DNA from: Senegalia massiliensis
GTDB taxonomy: Bacteria; Bacillota; Clostridia; Tissierellales; SIT17
Assembly (NCBI RefSeq): GCF_009911265.1
Contig: NZ_QXXA01000016.1
Coordinates: 1-64,000 of the forward strand
Direction: 5' to 3'
Length of the DNA: 64,000 nt
In this document: one piece after another, positions 17,419 to 26,734 of the stretch
Numbering within the stretch: the first letter of the stretch is position 1
Layout: each line of letters opens with the position of its first letter
Made by a program: the position numbers and the translations under genes
The notes under the pieces: model-generated
Database searches by the model: none
Seen by the model: only the letters and a program-made list of their open reading frames with translations
Told to the model about the DNA's origin: nothing

Positions 17419-18693
17419 GTGAATAGAATAGAGGGTGTTAATTTAATTCCAAATAAAAATTTAGTAAGAACTGATGGAGGTAAACAAAAAAAATCAGAAG
17501 AAAAGGATTCTAATTTTTATAACTTATTAAATGATCAAGTAGATCCTAAAGAAAATAATAAATTTAAAAAATATGAATTCAAACTTGATGAGAAAAAGAA
17601 TAATAAAGAAAAAGATGAAATTAAAAATACAGATATCTTTTTTGTTACTAATTTTAATGCTCAGAAAGAAGATTTTTTAGAATTTAATTTTCAAAGTGAA
17701 GACAAAGTGATTGTACCAAAGGAAATATTAGAAGAAATTAATATGTTAATGGAAAACTTAAATTTAAAAGAAACTAACAACGATAAAATGAATATCATAA
17801 AAAAAATAAAAGAGTTAGTTTCTAATATGGAAACAATTAATCTTGATGATACTTCGATTTCTAAAGAAATAAAATCACTTTTAAAACAATTAGATGGAAA
17901 AATATCAGTAACAGAAGAATCAAATGATGCTTTATTTATTGAAAGTGAATTAAATAAAATATTAAAAGAATTAAATACTAAATTCAACTTAGAACAAAAT
18001 AAAATTAATAAAAGAGAAGAAAGTGTTAAAAGAGAAGTTGAAAATTATAATTTAGTAAATAATGAACTTAATGAAAAAGAGCAGCCAAAATCTAATACTT
18101 ATTCTTTTGAAAAAGAGATAAACTTAGATGAGCAACCTAAAGTTCAAAAAGATATTATCGATGAAAATATTGTTTTGAAACAAGACAATATTGATCTAAA
18201 CAAAAATATTATGAATGTAACTAAGGTTATAAACAAAGATACTTTTTCATCTAACATTATGGAAAAATATAATATACTAGAACAGATTAATTCAAATATT
18301 AAATTCATTGATAATGAAGGTGTCAAAATAGCAAAAATAAGTTTGAATCCAGAATCATTAGGAAAAATAATGATAAAATTAGATATGGATGAAGGTAATA
18401 TTATAGGGAAAATATTAGTTGAGAATACAGATGTTAAAAATTTATTAGAAAATAATATAGATAGTTTAAAAGAAACTTTTTCTTCAAAAGGTATCTTATT
18501 AAAAGAAATGAATGTGACAGTTGGACAAGAAAGTTTTTCTAATGGAGATCAACAGAATTTTTTCAAAAAATATTACTCTAAAAGAAAAAACAAATCTAAT
18601 TTGGAGAAAGATGAAAGTGAGTATGAAGAATTAATATTTAATAATTATGGTAGAGATTATATTGTAAATGGTTCTTTAGATATAAAAGCATAA
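17419..18693 (+). CDS. fliK: flagellar hook-length control protein FliK
   Basis: This protein of about 424 residues has a long, low-complexity, Lys/Glu/Asn-rich N-terminal two thirds and a folded C-terminal hook domain. The latter holds [20 protein letters not shown] and the segment [18 protein letters not shown]. FliK is exported during hook growth, measures hook length and switches export specificity through FlhB. The start is unclear. A GTG at 17419 sits inside the AAAGGGGGTGA ribosome binding site, while an in-frame ATA at 17428 is at the ideal distance. The position ahead of flgD and flgE is standard. Confidence 0.9.
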   Translation: MNRIEGVNLIPNKNLVRTDGGKQKKSEEKDSNFYNLLNDQVDPKENNKFKKYEFKLDEKKNNKEKDEIKNTDIFFVTNFNAQKEDFLEFNFQSEDKVIVPKEILEEINMLMENLNLKETNNDKMNIIKKIKELVSNMETINLDDTSISKEIKSLLKQLDGKISVTEESNDALFIESELNKILKELNTKFNLEQNKINKREESVKREVENYNLVNNELNEKEQPKSNTYSFEKEINLDEQPKVQKDIIDENIVLKQDNIDLNKNIMNVTKVINKDTFSSNIMEKYNILEQINSNIKFIDNEGVKIAKISLNPESLGKIMIKLDMDEGNIIGKILVENTDVKNLLENNIDSLKETFSSKGILLKEMNVTVGQESFSNGDQQNFFKKYYSKRKNKSNLEKDESEYEELIFNNYGRDYIVNGSLDIKA

Positions 18694-18703
18694 GGAGGAA
18701 ATC

Positions 18704-19069
18704 ATGAGTGTAAATAGTACAAACAATTATGTAAACAATACAAGTAATTATAGTAACAATACTAAAAATGCTAAAAATACTTTAAATAATAGTAGTATGT
18801 TGGGAAAAGATTCTTTTTTACAACTATTAGTTACACAAATTAAGAATCAAGATCCTTTAAAACCATTGGAAGATAAAGAATTTATAGCACAGATGGCTCA
18901 ATTTAGTGCTTTAGAACAAACACAGAATTTAAATATAACAATGCAACATTCACAAAATAATATTATTCAAGAAATCAAAGAAATAAAAGAAGCATTAGAA
19001 GAAATAAAAGATGGATATGAAAATGTAGATGAAGATGTAGATGGAGACGGAGATGAAGATACCATCTAA
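18704..19069 (+). CDS. flgD: flagellar hook cap scaffold FlgD
   Basis: This 121-residue protein is the short Firmicute form of FlgD, which caps the growing hook. The family core is complete: [40 protein letters not shown]. The C-terminal FLN/Tudor-like domains of the enterobacterial protein are absent. Instead there is a helix and a strongly acidic tail, [12 protein letters not shown] (109-120), which resembles an EF-hand calcium loop. AAGGAGG lies before the ATG. It is followed by a small flagellar operon protein and flgE. Confidence 0.93.
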   Translation: MSVNSTNNYVNNTSNYSNNTKNAKNTLNNSSMLGKDSFLQLLVTQIKNQDPLKPLEDKEFIAQMAQFSALEQTQNLNITMQHSQNNIIQEIKEIKEALEEIKDGYENVDEDVDGDGDEDTI

Positions 19070-19083
19070 TATGGAGTGAAAAA

Positions 19084-19440
19084 ATGAAAACATACAATAT
19101 ACATCATGTTAATCAAAAAGTTCATCAAAAAAATAATAAAAATTTTAAAAGTAATATTTCTTTTGGTGATGTATTAGATAATATAAACAACATAAAATTT
19201 TCAAAACATGCTATGAAAAGAATAGATGATAGAAATATATCTATAGATAAGAAAGATGTAGAAAAAATTAATACTGCTATAAATAATGCAAGAGAAAAAG
19301 GTATAGATCAAGCTTTGATTTTAATGGATAATAAAGCATTTATAGCTAGTGTTACTAAAAATACAATAATTACAACTATTAATAGAGATAATTTAAAAGA
19401 TAATGTTTTTACAAATATTGATGGAGCCGTGATTATATAG
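19084..19440 (+). CDS. flagellar operon protein, TIGR02530 type
   Basis: This 118-residue protein matches the small conserved family found between flgD and flgE in Firmicutes. The recognisable core is KFSKHAMKRIDDRNISI, later a segment with FIASVTKNTIITTINR and the ending VFTNIDGAVII. Its exact role is not known; a role in hook assembly is inferred from constant linkage. Between its stop and flgE (19441-19515) lie two purine-rich ribosome binding-like sites and no other gene. Confidence 0.9.
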   Translation: MKTYNIHHVNQKVHQKNNKNFKSNISFGDVLDNINNIKFSKHAMKRIDDRNISIDKKDVEKINTAINNAREKGIDQALILMDNKAFIASVTKNTIITTINRDNLKDNVFTNIDGAVII

Positions 19441-19515
19441 CTGGACCTTAAAGGAAGCTAATAATATCTGATATATGGAGGATGTTACACGGATAAAAAA
19501 GGAGGAAGTTTTAAA

Positions 19516-20799
19516 ATGATGAGTTCAATGTATTCAGGTGTATCAGGTTTAAAGATGCATCAGAAAAAAATGGATGTTATAGGAAATAATATTGCAAATG
19601 TAAATACTTTAGGATATAAAAAAGGACAAGTTACTTTCAAAGAAGTATTTAGTCAAACAGTAAAAGGAGCAGGTGGTGCTCAAGGTGGAAAAGGTGGTAC
19701 AAATCCTCAACAAGTTGGATTAGGAGGTCAGTTAGGGTCTATTAATACAATACATACCCAAGGTGCAGTACAAAGAACTGATAATCCTACAGATTTAATG
19801 ATAGATCGTGATGGCTATTTTATTATTTCTGATGATGCAAGTTTAAATAATAAATATTATACAAGAGCAGGAAACTTTGATGTAGATTATAATGGAAATC
19901 TTGTCACTTCAGATGGCTTTAAGGTATTAGGATATGATAATGGTGAATTATCTCCTATACAAATTAATCTTACTGAAACTGTAGAACCAAAAGCATCAAG
20001 TTATATAGAAATAATAGGGAATTTAGATTCTAGACAAGAAATAAGCACTGGCACAGATCCAGATAATGATGAAATTTACTATACTGATACAATTATAAAA
20101 GATAGTTTAGGAAATTCTTACAAGGTTAATATGGAATTTAGTAAAGAGAGTGATAATAACTGGAGCTTAAATATAAAAGGTGTAGAAAATATTGACAGTG
20201 GAGATATGGTACCTATATCAAATGATGTAAGTGATATAAAGTTGAACTTTGATAATAATGGTAAACTAACATCAGCTGATAGTTTTGATATTGAATTTGA
20301 TAATGCTAATGGAATCATATTTGGTACACCAGGTGACAATAAAGTGTCTATTGATTTATCAGGAATAAATCAATATGCAAATGAAAACTCTGCTAAAGGA
20401 TTTGATGGAGGTAAAGATGGAAGTTTAGCTGGATATTCATCTGGAGTTCTAAAGGGGTTTTCAATTGATAACTTTGGTATTATCACAGGAACATTTACAA
20501 ATGGTATAAATAAAAGTTTAGCTCAAATTGGACTAGCAAAATTCGACAATAATGCTGGTCTTGAGAAAATTGGTAATAACGCCTATAAAACTACTGCAAA
20601 TTCTGGAGAAGCTCAAATTGGTACAGCTTCTAGTAATGGTTTTGGTTCAATTAATGCTGGAGCTCTAGAAATGTCAAATGTAGATTTATCTTTAGAATTT
20701 ACTGAAATGATAACTACACAAAGAGGATTTCAAGCTAATTCTAGAATAATAACTACTTCTGATGAAATGCTTCAAGAATTGGTTAATCTTAAAAGATAA
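19516..20799 (+). CDS. flgE: flagellar hook protein FlgE
   Basis: This 427-residue hook subunit has the rod/hook N-terminal signature MDVIGNNIANVNTLGYKKGQ and the C-terminal counterpart VDLSLEFTEMITTQRGFQAN. Between them lie the D1/D2-type domains, with a Gly-rich insertion GAGGAQGGKGGTNPQQVG typical of FlgE-like proteins. It is exported through the flagellar gate and polymerises below the FlgD cap. GGAGG is ten bases before the ATG; a second in-frame ATG follows at once. A perfect hairpin separates it from flbD. Confidence 0.95.
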   Translation: MMSSMYSGVSGLKMHQKKMDVIGNNIANVNTLGYKKGQVTFKEVFSQTVKGAGGAQGGKGGTNPQQVGLGGQLGSINTIHTQGAVQRTDNPTDLMIDRDGYFIISDDASLNNKYYTRAGNFDVDYNGNLVTSDGFKVLGYDNGELSPIQINLTETVEPKASSYIEIIGNLDSRQEISTGTDPDNDEIYYTDTIIKDSLGNSYKVNMEFSKESDNNWSLNIKGVENIDSGDMVPISNDVSDIKLNFDNNGKLTSADSFDIEFDNANGIIFGTPGDNKVSIDLSGINQYANENSAKGFDGGKDGSLAGYSSGVLKGFSIDNFGIITGTFTNGINKSLAQIGLAKFDNNAGLEKIGNNAYKTTANSGEAQIGTASSNGFGSINAGALEMSNVDLSLEFTEMITTQRGFQANSRIITTSDEMLQELVNLKR

Positions 20800-20803
20800 T
20801 ATA

Positions 20804-20829
20804 TTGGCCTAGATTAATTTCTAGGCCAA
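20804..20829 (+). other. intercistronic hairpin between flgE and flbD
   Basis: A perfect 10-bp stem, TTGGCCTAGA (20804-20813) with TCTAGGCCAA (20820-20829), and a 6-base loop. It is followed by ATAAAAGAGG, not by a T-run, so it is unlikely to terminate fully. It could protect the 3' end of flgE mRNA or pause RNA polymerase. Confidence 0.75.
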
Positions 20830-20845
20830 ATAAAAGAGGTGAAGT

Positions 20846-21034
20846 ATGATAGAGTTATCTAGAATAAATGGAGAGATCATTTTTATTAACATTGATCTTA
20901 TTGAAATAGTTGAAGAAACTCCAAATACAGTTATTAAGTTAACAAATGGAAATAAATACATAGTTAGAGAAAGTGGAAAAGAAATCATAAATAAGATAAT
21001 AGCTTTTAAACAAAAGGTTAAAAAGTTATTATAA
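20846..21034 (+). CDS. flbD: flagellar protein FlbD (SwrD-like)
   Basis: This 62-residue protein belongs to the small FlbD family, which lies between flgE and motA or fliL in many Firmicutes. Its Bacillus member (SwrD) raises flagellar motor power. The pattern MIELSRINGEIIFINIDLIE, then VEETPNTVIKLTNGNKYIVR, is characteristic. AGAGGTGA precedes the ATG. The next genes, motA and motB, encode the stator, in line with a stator-related role. Confidence 0.92.
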   Translation: MIELSRINGEIIFINIDLIEIVEETPNTVIKLTNGNKYIVRESGKEIINKIIAFKQKVKKLL

Positions 21035-21053
21035 GTAAAGTGAGGTGTTAAAT

Positions 21054-21839
21054 TTGGATTTAGGAACAGCTATTGGATTTATACTAGGAATTGCATTTAT
21101 TATATATGGAATATTACTTTCAGGAGATATAATTACATTTTTAAATCTTGCATCTATATTGATTGTTTTAGGTGGTACCATAGCAGCTACTTTTATAAGT
21201 TTTCCTTTAAAAAAGGTAACAGCATCTATTAAAGTTGTTAAAAATGCTTTTACAGATAAAAAAAGTGAGCAAGTAGAAATAATAAAGGAAATAATTAATT
21301 TAGCAAATATTGCAAGAAAAGAGGGATTACTTGCTTTAGAGGACGCCAGTGAAGATTTATCAGATGACTTCTTGAAAAAGGGTATTCTTTTAATAATTGA
21401 TGGTACAGATCCAGAACTCGTTAAAAATATTTTGGAGACTGAATTAATATTCATAGAGGATAGACATTTAGAAGGACAAAACATATTTGAAACTATGGCA
21501 ACTTTTTCACCAGCATTTGGTATGATAGGTACACTTATTGGGCTAATAAACATGTTACAAGAACTTGATGATCCATCAACTGTAGGACCAAATATGGCAG
21601 TTGCACTTATTACAACTTTTTATGGTACAGTTTTAGCGAATCTTATATTTCAACCTATAGCTAATAAGTTAAAAGGTAGAAGTAAAAAAGAATTAGCTAT
21701 AAAAGAAATGATAATTGAAGGACTATTGTCTATTCAAGCAGGAGAAAATCCACGTATTATTGAAGAAAAATTAAATACATTTATAGCCCCAAATATGAGA
21801 AAGAATATTAATGAATTAGGTGAAAGTGAGGTTGCATAA
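21054..21839 (+). CDS. motA: flagellar stator protein MotA
   Basis: This 261-residue stator subunit has four membrane helices. The first pair is near the N-terminus and the second pair near residues 147-195, after a cytoplasmic loop carrying the rotor-contacting charged helices (IARKEGLLALEDASED). The motif ATFSPAFGMIGTLIGLINML marks the third helix. I start at TTG 21054, six bases after GAGGTG; a GTG at 21045 overlaps that site. motB overlaps its stop codon by one base. Confidence 0.95.
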   Translation: MDLGTAIGFILGIAFIIYGILLSGDIITFLNLASILIVLGGTIAATFISFPLKKVTASIKVVKNAFTDKKSEQVEIIKEIINLANIARKEGLLALEDASEDLSDDFLKKGILLIIDGTDPELVKNILETELIFIEDRHLEGQNIFETMATFSPAFGMIGTLIGLINMLQELDDPSTVGPNMAVALITTFYGTVLANLIFQPIANKLKGRSKKELAIKEMIIEGLLSIQAGENPRIIEEKLNTFIAPNMRKNINELGESEVA

Positions 21840-22561
21840 TGAGAAGGAGAAATAAAAGTTCTTCTAATGGTTCTAATTGGCTTGCAACTTATTCTGATCT
21901 TGTAACATTATTGTTATGTTTTTTTGTATTATTGTTTAGTTTTTCAACTGTAGATGCTAAGAAGTTTAGAGAAATAATGAATTCATTTCAAGGTAGTACA
22001 GGAGTATTAAACGGAGGTCAAACATTAGAAGAAATGGATTATGATAATCCTCAAGCTGATGAACTAGAATCTGAAAATGAAGAATTAAAAGAAATAAAAG
22101 AATATCTTGAAGATTATACAACTGATAATAACCTAAAGGGTAAAGTTACTATGACTCTTAATGAAAGAGGGTTATTAATTAGGACAATGGATAATGTGCT
22201 TTTTGATTCAGGTAAAGCAGAAATCAAGCCTGAATCAAAAGAAATACTAATATTTATTGGCGATTTATTAAATAAGGAAGAGTTAAGGGAAAAACAAGTT
22301 AAGGTTGAAGGGCATACAGATGATGTAATAATAAATTCAGAAAAATTCCCTTCTAATTGGGAACTCTCAGTAATAAGAGCAACTAATGTATTAAGACTTT
22401 TCGTGGAACAAATTGGAATTTCACCTGATAGGATATCTGCTTCAGGATATGGCCCTAATAGACCTATTGTTAAGAATCACAGTACACTTAATAGATCTAG
22501 AAATAGAAGAGTGGATATAATAATTTTAAAGTCAAAAGAAAATAAATTAGAACCAAAGTAA
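21839..22561 (+). CDS. motB: flagellar stator protein MotB
   Basis: This 240-residue protein has one N-terminal helix with the ion-binding aspartate Asp20 (ATYSDLVTLLLCFFVLLFSF), a plug and linker, and a C-terminal OmpA-like peptidoglycan-binding domain (VKVEGHTDDV, then NWELSVIRATNVLR and RNRRVDIII). The ATG shares a base with the motA stop, so translation is coupled. Whether the stator uses protons or sodium cannot be settled from these residues. Confidence 0.95.
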   Translation: MRRRNKSSSNGSNWLATYSDLVTLLLCFFVLLFSFSTVDAKKFREIMNSFQGSTGVLNGGQTLEEMDYDNPQADELESENEELKEIKEYLEDYTTDNNLKGKVTMTLNERGLLIRTMDNVLFDSGKAEIKPESKEILIFIGDLLNKEELREKQVKVEGHTDDVIINSEKFPSNWELSVIRATNVLRLFVEQIGISPDRISASGYGPNRPIVKNHSTLNRSRNRRVDIIILKSKENKLEPK

Positions 22562-22574
22562 AAGGTGGGATAAA

Positions 22575-22988
22575 ATGTCTTTTAAAAAAATATTAATTAT
22601 AGTAATTATTGTTTTTATGTTATTAATCATTGTATCTGGTACGGTTTTTGGAATATTGTTTATGAAAAGTGATGATGAATCTAAAGCATCAGAAGAGTAT
22701 TATTTTAATGTAGGAGAGATTTATAGTAATATAGCAGATTCTAGGAGAATAATGAAACTAAACTTAACTATTTCAGTTACAGATGAAAAGTTAATAGAGG
22801 AATTTAATGAAAAATCTTTTTTGATAAAAGATGAGTTATATAAAATATTAACAAATAAGAAAATAAATGATATACAAGGAAAAGAAAGTCAAGCTTTATT
22901 AAAGAAAGAGATTATGGAAAATCTTGAAAAAAAATTTGCAACTGATAAAATATCAAATATTTATTTTGATGAAATAATTGTACAATAA
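22575..22988 (+). CDS. fliL: flagellar basal body-associated protein FliL
   Basis: This 137-residue protein has one N-terminal helix (about 5-27) and an extracytoplasmic stomatin-like domain, YYFNVGEIYSNIADSRRIMK, ending ISNIYFDEIIVQ. FliL surrounds or stabilises the stator units. AAAGGTGG precedes the ATG. It is placed between motB and fliM, as in Bacillus and Clostridium. Confidence 0.92.
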   Translation: MSFKKILIIVIIVFMLLIIVSGTVFGILFMKSDDESKASEEYYFNVGEIYSNIADSRRIMKLNLTISVTDEKLIEEFNEKSFLIKDELYKILTNKKINDIQGKESQALLKKEIMENLEKKFATDKISNIYFDEIIVQ

Positions 22989-23001
22989 GGGGGTAGATAG
23001 T

Positions 23002-24000
23002 TTGTCAGAAGTATTATCCCAAAATGAAATTGATGCACTATTGAATGCGTTAGATACTGGAGAAGTAGATGTATCTGATATGAAAGAAGATACAAGTGAA
23101 AAAAAGGTTAAAGTATATGATTTTAGGAATCCAAAAAAAATTGCAAAAGATCAGCTTAGAACATTAGAAATAATAAATGAAAACTTTGGGAGATTATTCC
23201 AAACTTTTTTATCAGGTCATTTAAGGTCACCTGTGCAAATATCTGTTTTAACAGTAGATCAATATGCCTATAGTGAATTTAGCAATGCAATAGTTAATCC
23301 TGCATTTTTATCCATCATTGATTTTAATCCACTACCAGGAGAAATAATAATTGACATTTCATCTAATATAGCATTTACTGTAGTAGATAGACTTTTAGGT
23401 GGGGTTGGAGAAAAAGTAGATGAAAAAAGAAACTTCACTGAGATAGAACAAACATTATTACAAAATTTAATGTCTAAAAGCATGAGTTTATTATCTAAAG
23501 CATGGGAAAATGTAATAGAAATAAATCCTATTTTTAAAAAAATAGAAACAAATCCTCAATTTGCACAAATTGTATCGCCAAATGAAACAATTGCTCTTAT
23601 AACTCTTAGTATAAGCATTGGTAAAGTTGAAGGTATGATAAATTTTTGTATTCCTCATGTAGTCTTAGAACCTATTTTAGAAAAACTTAGTACTAAATTA
23701 TGGTTTTCTAGAAATGAAAGAAAAGGTACAGATAATAATAATATTAATTTGATAGAAAAAAGTTTGAAATCTGCTAAAGTAGAATTAAAAGCTGAAATTG
23801 GAAAATCAATTTTGAGTGTTGCAGAAATTCAAGGGTTATCTCAAGGTGATGTAATTGAATTAGATAATTTCGATGGTAACAATTCTAGAATAAAAATTGG
23901 AACAAATTTAAAGTTTTATTGTGAACCTGGAAGTATTGGTAATAATATAGCAGTTAAAATAACATCAGTAAAAAGAGAGGGTGACGAAGAAGATGAATAA
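23002..24000 (+). CDS. fliM: flagellar motor switch protein FliM
   Basis: This 332-residue C-ring protein begins with the CheY-P binding segment LSQNEIDALLNAL, followed by the middle CheC-like domain (KDQLRTLEIINENFGRLFQT) and a C-terminal SpoA domain (VELKAEIGKSILSVAEIQGL). I choose the TTG at 23002 because AAGGGGG is well placed before it; a TTG at 22978 lies inside fliL. The last codons overlap the start of fliY. Confidence 0.96.
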   Translation: MSEVLSQNEIDALLNALDTGEVDVSDMKEDTSEKKVKVYDFRNPKKIAKDQLRTLEIINENFGRLFQTFLSGHLRSPVQISVLTVDQYAYSEFSNAIVNPAFLSIIDFNPLPGEIIIDISSNIAFTVVDRLLGGVGEKVDEKRNFTEIEQTLLQNLMSKSMSLLSKAWENVIEINPIFKKIETNPQFAQIVSPNETIALITLSISIGKVEGMINFCIPHVVLEPILEKLSTKLWFSRNERKGTDNNNINLIEKSLKSAKVELKAEIGKSILSVAEIQGLSQGDVIELDNFDGNNSRIKIGTNLKFYCEPGSIGNNIAVKITSVKREGDEEDE

Positions 24001-25123
24001 CAATATGCTTTCTCAAGAAGAAATAGATGCATTATTAAATGGTAATTCAGATAATGATGTGTCAGATTCACAAATAGATGAAAGTAACAATAACAATATT
24101 ATGTTAACTGAAGAAGAAGTAGATGCTTTGGGGGAAATTGGAAATATAAGCATGGGGACTGCTGCTACAACACTTTTTACCTTATTAGGTCAAAGAGTCA
24201 CCATAACTACACCAAAGGTATCTACTACTAATATGAAAGAGTTAGCTAAGAATTATCCTAGTCCATATATAGCTGTAGATGTGAAATATAAAGTAGGATT
24301 AGAAGGTTCTAATTTACTTATATTAAAGACTAATGATGTTAAAGTTATAACAGACTTAATGATGGGTGGAGACGGAAAAAATGTTAATAGAGAATTAAAT
24401 GATATGGACTTTAGTGCAATAAGTGAAGCAATGAATCAAATGGTAGGCTCATCTAGTACTTCTTTATCAGAGATGTTTAATCAAAAAATAGATATTGATC
24501 CTCCAAGAGCATTCAAAATTGAATTTGATAAAGATGTAGATGGTATTGAAACATTAAGTAAAGAAACACAACTAGTGAAAATATCTTTCAGAATGATAAT
24601 AGGAGATATTATTGACAGTGAAATAATGCAATTATTACCATTGAATTTTGCAAAAGATCTGTTTACGTCTTTATTTGATAAGGATATAGAAGAAAGTGAA
24701 TCATTAGAATATAATAATCAAGAAAATGCAGGGTATGATGTAAATATTAAAACAGAATATGATACTTATAAGAATGATAATGTAATGGAAGTAAAAAGTA
24801 ATGATAAAGTGGAAGTTGAAAAATTTAACTTTAAAAACTTTGAATCAAACAATGATAAAAGATATAATGAAAGTATTGATTTAATACAAGATATACCAAT
24901 AGAAATAACTGTAGAGTTAGGGAGGACTATAAAAAAGATTAGTGAAGTTTTAGAATATGGTCCTGGAACTATAATTGAGTTGGACAAGTTAGTTGGAGAA
25001 CCATTAGATATAAAAGCTAATGGTCGTATAATAGCAAAAGGTGAAGTTGTTGTTATTGATGATAATTTTGGTATTAGAGTTACTGATATATTAAGTTCAT
25101 CTAAAACAATAAAAAAATTATAG
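23993..25123 (+). CDS. fliY: flagellar motor switch phosphatase FliY
   Basis: This 376-residue protein combines an N-terminal CheY-P docking peptide (MLSQEEIDALLNG), two CheC-type phosphatase motifs (LGEIGNISMGTAATTLFTLL and FSAISEAMNQMVGSSSTSL), a variable acidic linker, and a C-terminal FliN/SpoA domain (IPIEITVELGRTIKKISEVL). It is therefore a FliY, not a short FliN: it forms part of the C ring and removes phosphate from CheY-P. The ATG at 23993 lies within the end of fliM, after GAGAGGGTG. Confidence 0.95.
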   Translation: MNNNMLSQEEIDALLNGNSDNDVSDSQIDESNNNNIMLTEEEVDALGEIGNISMGTAATTLFTLLGQRVTITTPKVSTTNMKELAKNYPSPYIAVDVKYKVGLEGSNLLILKTNDVKVITDLMMGGDGKNVNRELNDMDFSAISEAMNQMVGSSSTSLSEMFNQKIDIDPPRAFKIEFDKDVDGIETLSKETQLVKISFRMIIGDIIDSEIMQLLPLNFAKDLFTSLFDKDIEESESLEYNNQENAGYDVNIKTEYDTYKNDNVMEVKSNDKVEVEKFNFKNFESNNDKRYNESIDLIQDIPIEITVELGRTIKKISEVLEYGPGTIIELDKLVGEPLDIKANGRIIAKGEVVVIDDNFGIRVTDILSSSKTIKKL

Positions 25124-25135
25124 GGAGGAAATAAA

Positions 25136-25498
25136 ATGTCAAAAAGAATTTTAATAGTTGATGATGCTGCATTTATGAGAATGATGATAAAAGATATATT
25201 AAGTAAAAATGGTTATGAAATAGTTGGTGAGGCTGATAATGGTCAAAAAGCAATTGAGAAATTTAAAGAATTAAATCCTGATTTAGTTATAATGGATATA
25301 ACTATGCCAGAAGTTGATGGAATTCAGGCAGTTAAAGAAATAAAAAAAATAGATAATAATTCAAAGATTGTAATGTGTTCTGCTATGGGACAACAAGCTA
25401 TGGTAATAGAAGCAATACAAGCAGGTGCTAAAGATTTTATTGTAAAACCATTTCAAGCTGATAGAGTTATTGAAGCTGTAAATAAAGCAATAGGATAG
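25136..25498 (+). CDS. cheY: chemotaxis response regulator CheY
   Basis: This 120-residue single receiver domain has the acidic pocket Asp9/Asp10, the phosphoacceptor Asp54 (LVIMDITMPEVDG), the conserved Ser in VMCSAMGQQ, and the Lys in FIVKPF. With no output domain, it must act by binding FliM and FliY, the two preceding genes. GGGAGG precedes the ATG. CheA in this window is the expected kinase. Confidence 0.95.
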   Translation: MSKRILIVDDAAFMRMMIKDILSKNGYEIVGEADNGQKAIEKFKELNPDLVIMDITMPEVDGIQAVKEIKKIDNNSKIVMCSAMGQQAMVIEAIQAGAKDFIVKPFQADRVIEAVNKAIG

Positions 25499-25506
25499 TG
25501 TAAAAA

Positions 25507-25962
25507 ATGAATGATTTTATAAATATATTATTTGCAATATTTTCTTTTGGAGTAATTTTAGTACTTGCTTATTTTACAACTAAAATGGTAGCAATGAAAA
25601 GCACAAATATGAATAATGGAAAGAATATGGAAATAATTGATGTTTTAAATTTAGGTAATCATAAGAAAATATTATTGGTGAAAATATTAGGTAAGATATA
25701 TATTATTGGCACTTCAAATAATGGTGGTTTTAATAAAATAGATGAAATTCAAGATGAAAAAATAATTAATAATGTATCTGAATCTGATTATTATAAATCA
25801 GATTTTGATAATTTACTAAAAAGTAAATTATCTTTTATTAATTCAAAAAAAGATTCAAGTGAAGAGCTGTCATATAATAATCTTAATAAGCTAGATAAAT
25901 TAAGAGATAAACTAAAAGAACTAAAATCAAGCAATAGTTTTGATACAACAAAGGATGAGTAG
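25507..25962 (+). CDS. fliO: flagellar biosynthesis protein FliO
   Basis: This 151-residue protein has one N-terminal helix (about 4-25) and a small cytoplasmic domain with MEIIDVLNLGNHKKILLVKI and a GKIYIIGTSNNGG segment, the usual FliO/FliZ pattern, then a charged tail. FliO helps assemble the FliP ring of the export gate, and fliP follows after three bases. The ribosome binding site is weak, so translation may depend on coupling to cheY. Confidence 0.88.
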   Translation: MNDFINILFAIFSFGVILVLAYFTTKMVAMKSTNMNNGKNMEIIDVLNLGNHKKILLVKILGKIYIIGTSNNGGFNKIDEIQDEKIINNVSESDYYKSDFDNLLKSKLSFINSKKDSSEELSYNNLNKLDKLRDKLKELKSSNSFDTTKDE

Positions 25963-25965
25963 CAA

Positions 25966-26724
25966 ATGAAGATAAAAACTGTATTTCTCTTAGTAATTTT
26001 AATTATATTTCTAACTGGAAATGTTTATGCTGAACCTGAAATATCTTTATTTGGAAAAGATATAAGTATAAATGATAGTGAAAATCCAGAGGATTATGTT
26101 GTAGGTTTGCAAATATTACTTGTATTAGCAGTACTTACATTAGCCCCTGCTATACTTATAATGATGAGTAGCTTTACTAGGATCATAATAGTTTTATCAT
26201 TTATAAGAAATGCATTGGGAACACAACAAACGCCACCTAATCAAGTCTTATTAGGACTAGCCTTGTTTTTAACTTTTTTTGTTATGGCTCCCATAGCAAG
26301 TGATATAAATGAAAATTCACTTCAACCATATTTAAATGAGGAAATAGAGCAGTCTGAAGCAATTCAAAAAGCTATAAATCCTTTGAGAAGTTTCATGTAT
26401 AATCAAACTAGAGACAAAGATTTAGCTCTTTTTATGGAACTTTCAAATTTAGATAGTGAAGACATATCTGGAAAATCAGACATACCTACTACAACATTGA
26501 TTCCTGCATTTATAATAAGTGAATTGAAAACTGCTTTTCAAATTAGTTTCATATTATTCATACCATTTTTAATAATTGATATGGTTGTAGCAAGTACTCT
26601 TATGTCTATGGGGATGATGATGCTTCCACCAGTTATGATATCTTTACCATTTAAAATTCTGTTATTTATAATGGTAGATGGTTGGAATCTTGTTATTAGA
26701 TCATTAATAAGTGGGTTTAATTAG
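25966..26724 (+). CDS. fliP: flagellar export gate protein FliP
   Basis: This 252-residue export-gate subunit has a cleavable-type signal peptide (about 1-22, ending VYAEP), as FliP usually does. Four membrane helices follow, with the motifs MMSSFTRIIIVLSFIRNALG, QTPPNQVLLGLALFLTFF and, near the end, MSMGMMMLPPVMISLPFKI. It forms the core pore with FliQ and FliR, encoded immediately downstream. Confidence 0.96.
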   Translation: MKIKTVFLLVILIIFLTGNVYAEPEISLFGKDISINDSENPEDYVVGLQILLVLAVLTLAPAILIMMSSFTRIIIVLSFIRNALGTQQTPPNQVLLGLALFLTFFVMAPIASDINENSLQPYLNEEIEQSEAIQKAINPLRSFMYNQTRDKDLALFMELSNLDSEDISGKSDIPTTTLIPAFIISELKTAFQISFILFIPFLIIDMVVASTLMSMGMMMLPPVMISLPFKILLFIMVDGWNLVIRSLISGFN

Positions 26725-26734
26725 GAGTGATTAA

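Noticed and set aside
19475-19519. 14-codon frame (MEDVTRIKKEEVLK) whose stop overlaps the flgE ATG
   Set aside because: It looks like a coupling leader peptide, but it has no ribosome binding site at a usable distance and is short enough to arise by chance.
21029-21553. 174-codon minus-strand open frame opposite motA
   Set aside because: It is the antisense of the conserved stator gene, Ser/Ile-rich with no family motif, so it is a shadow frame.
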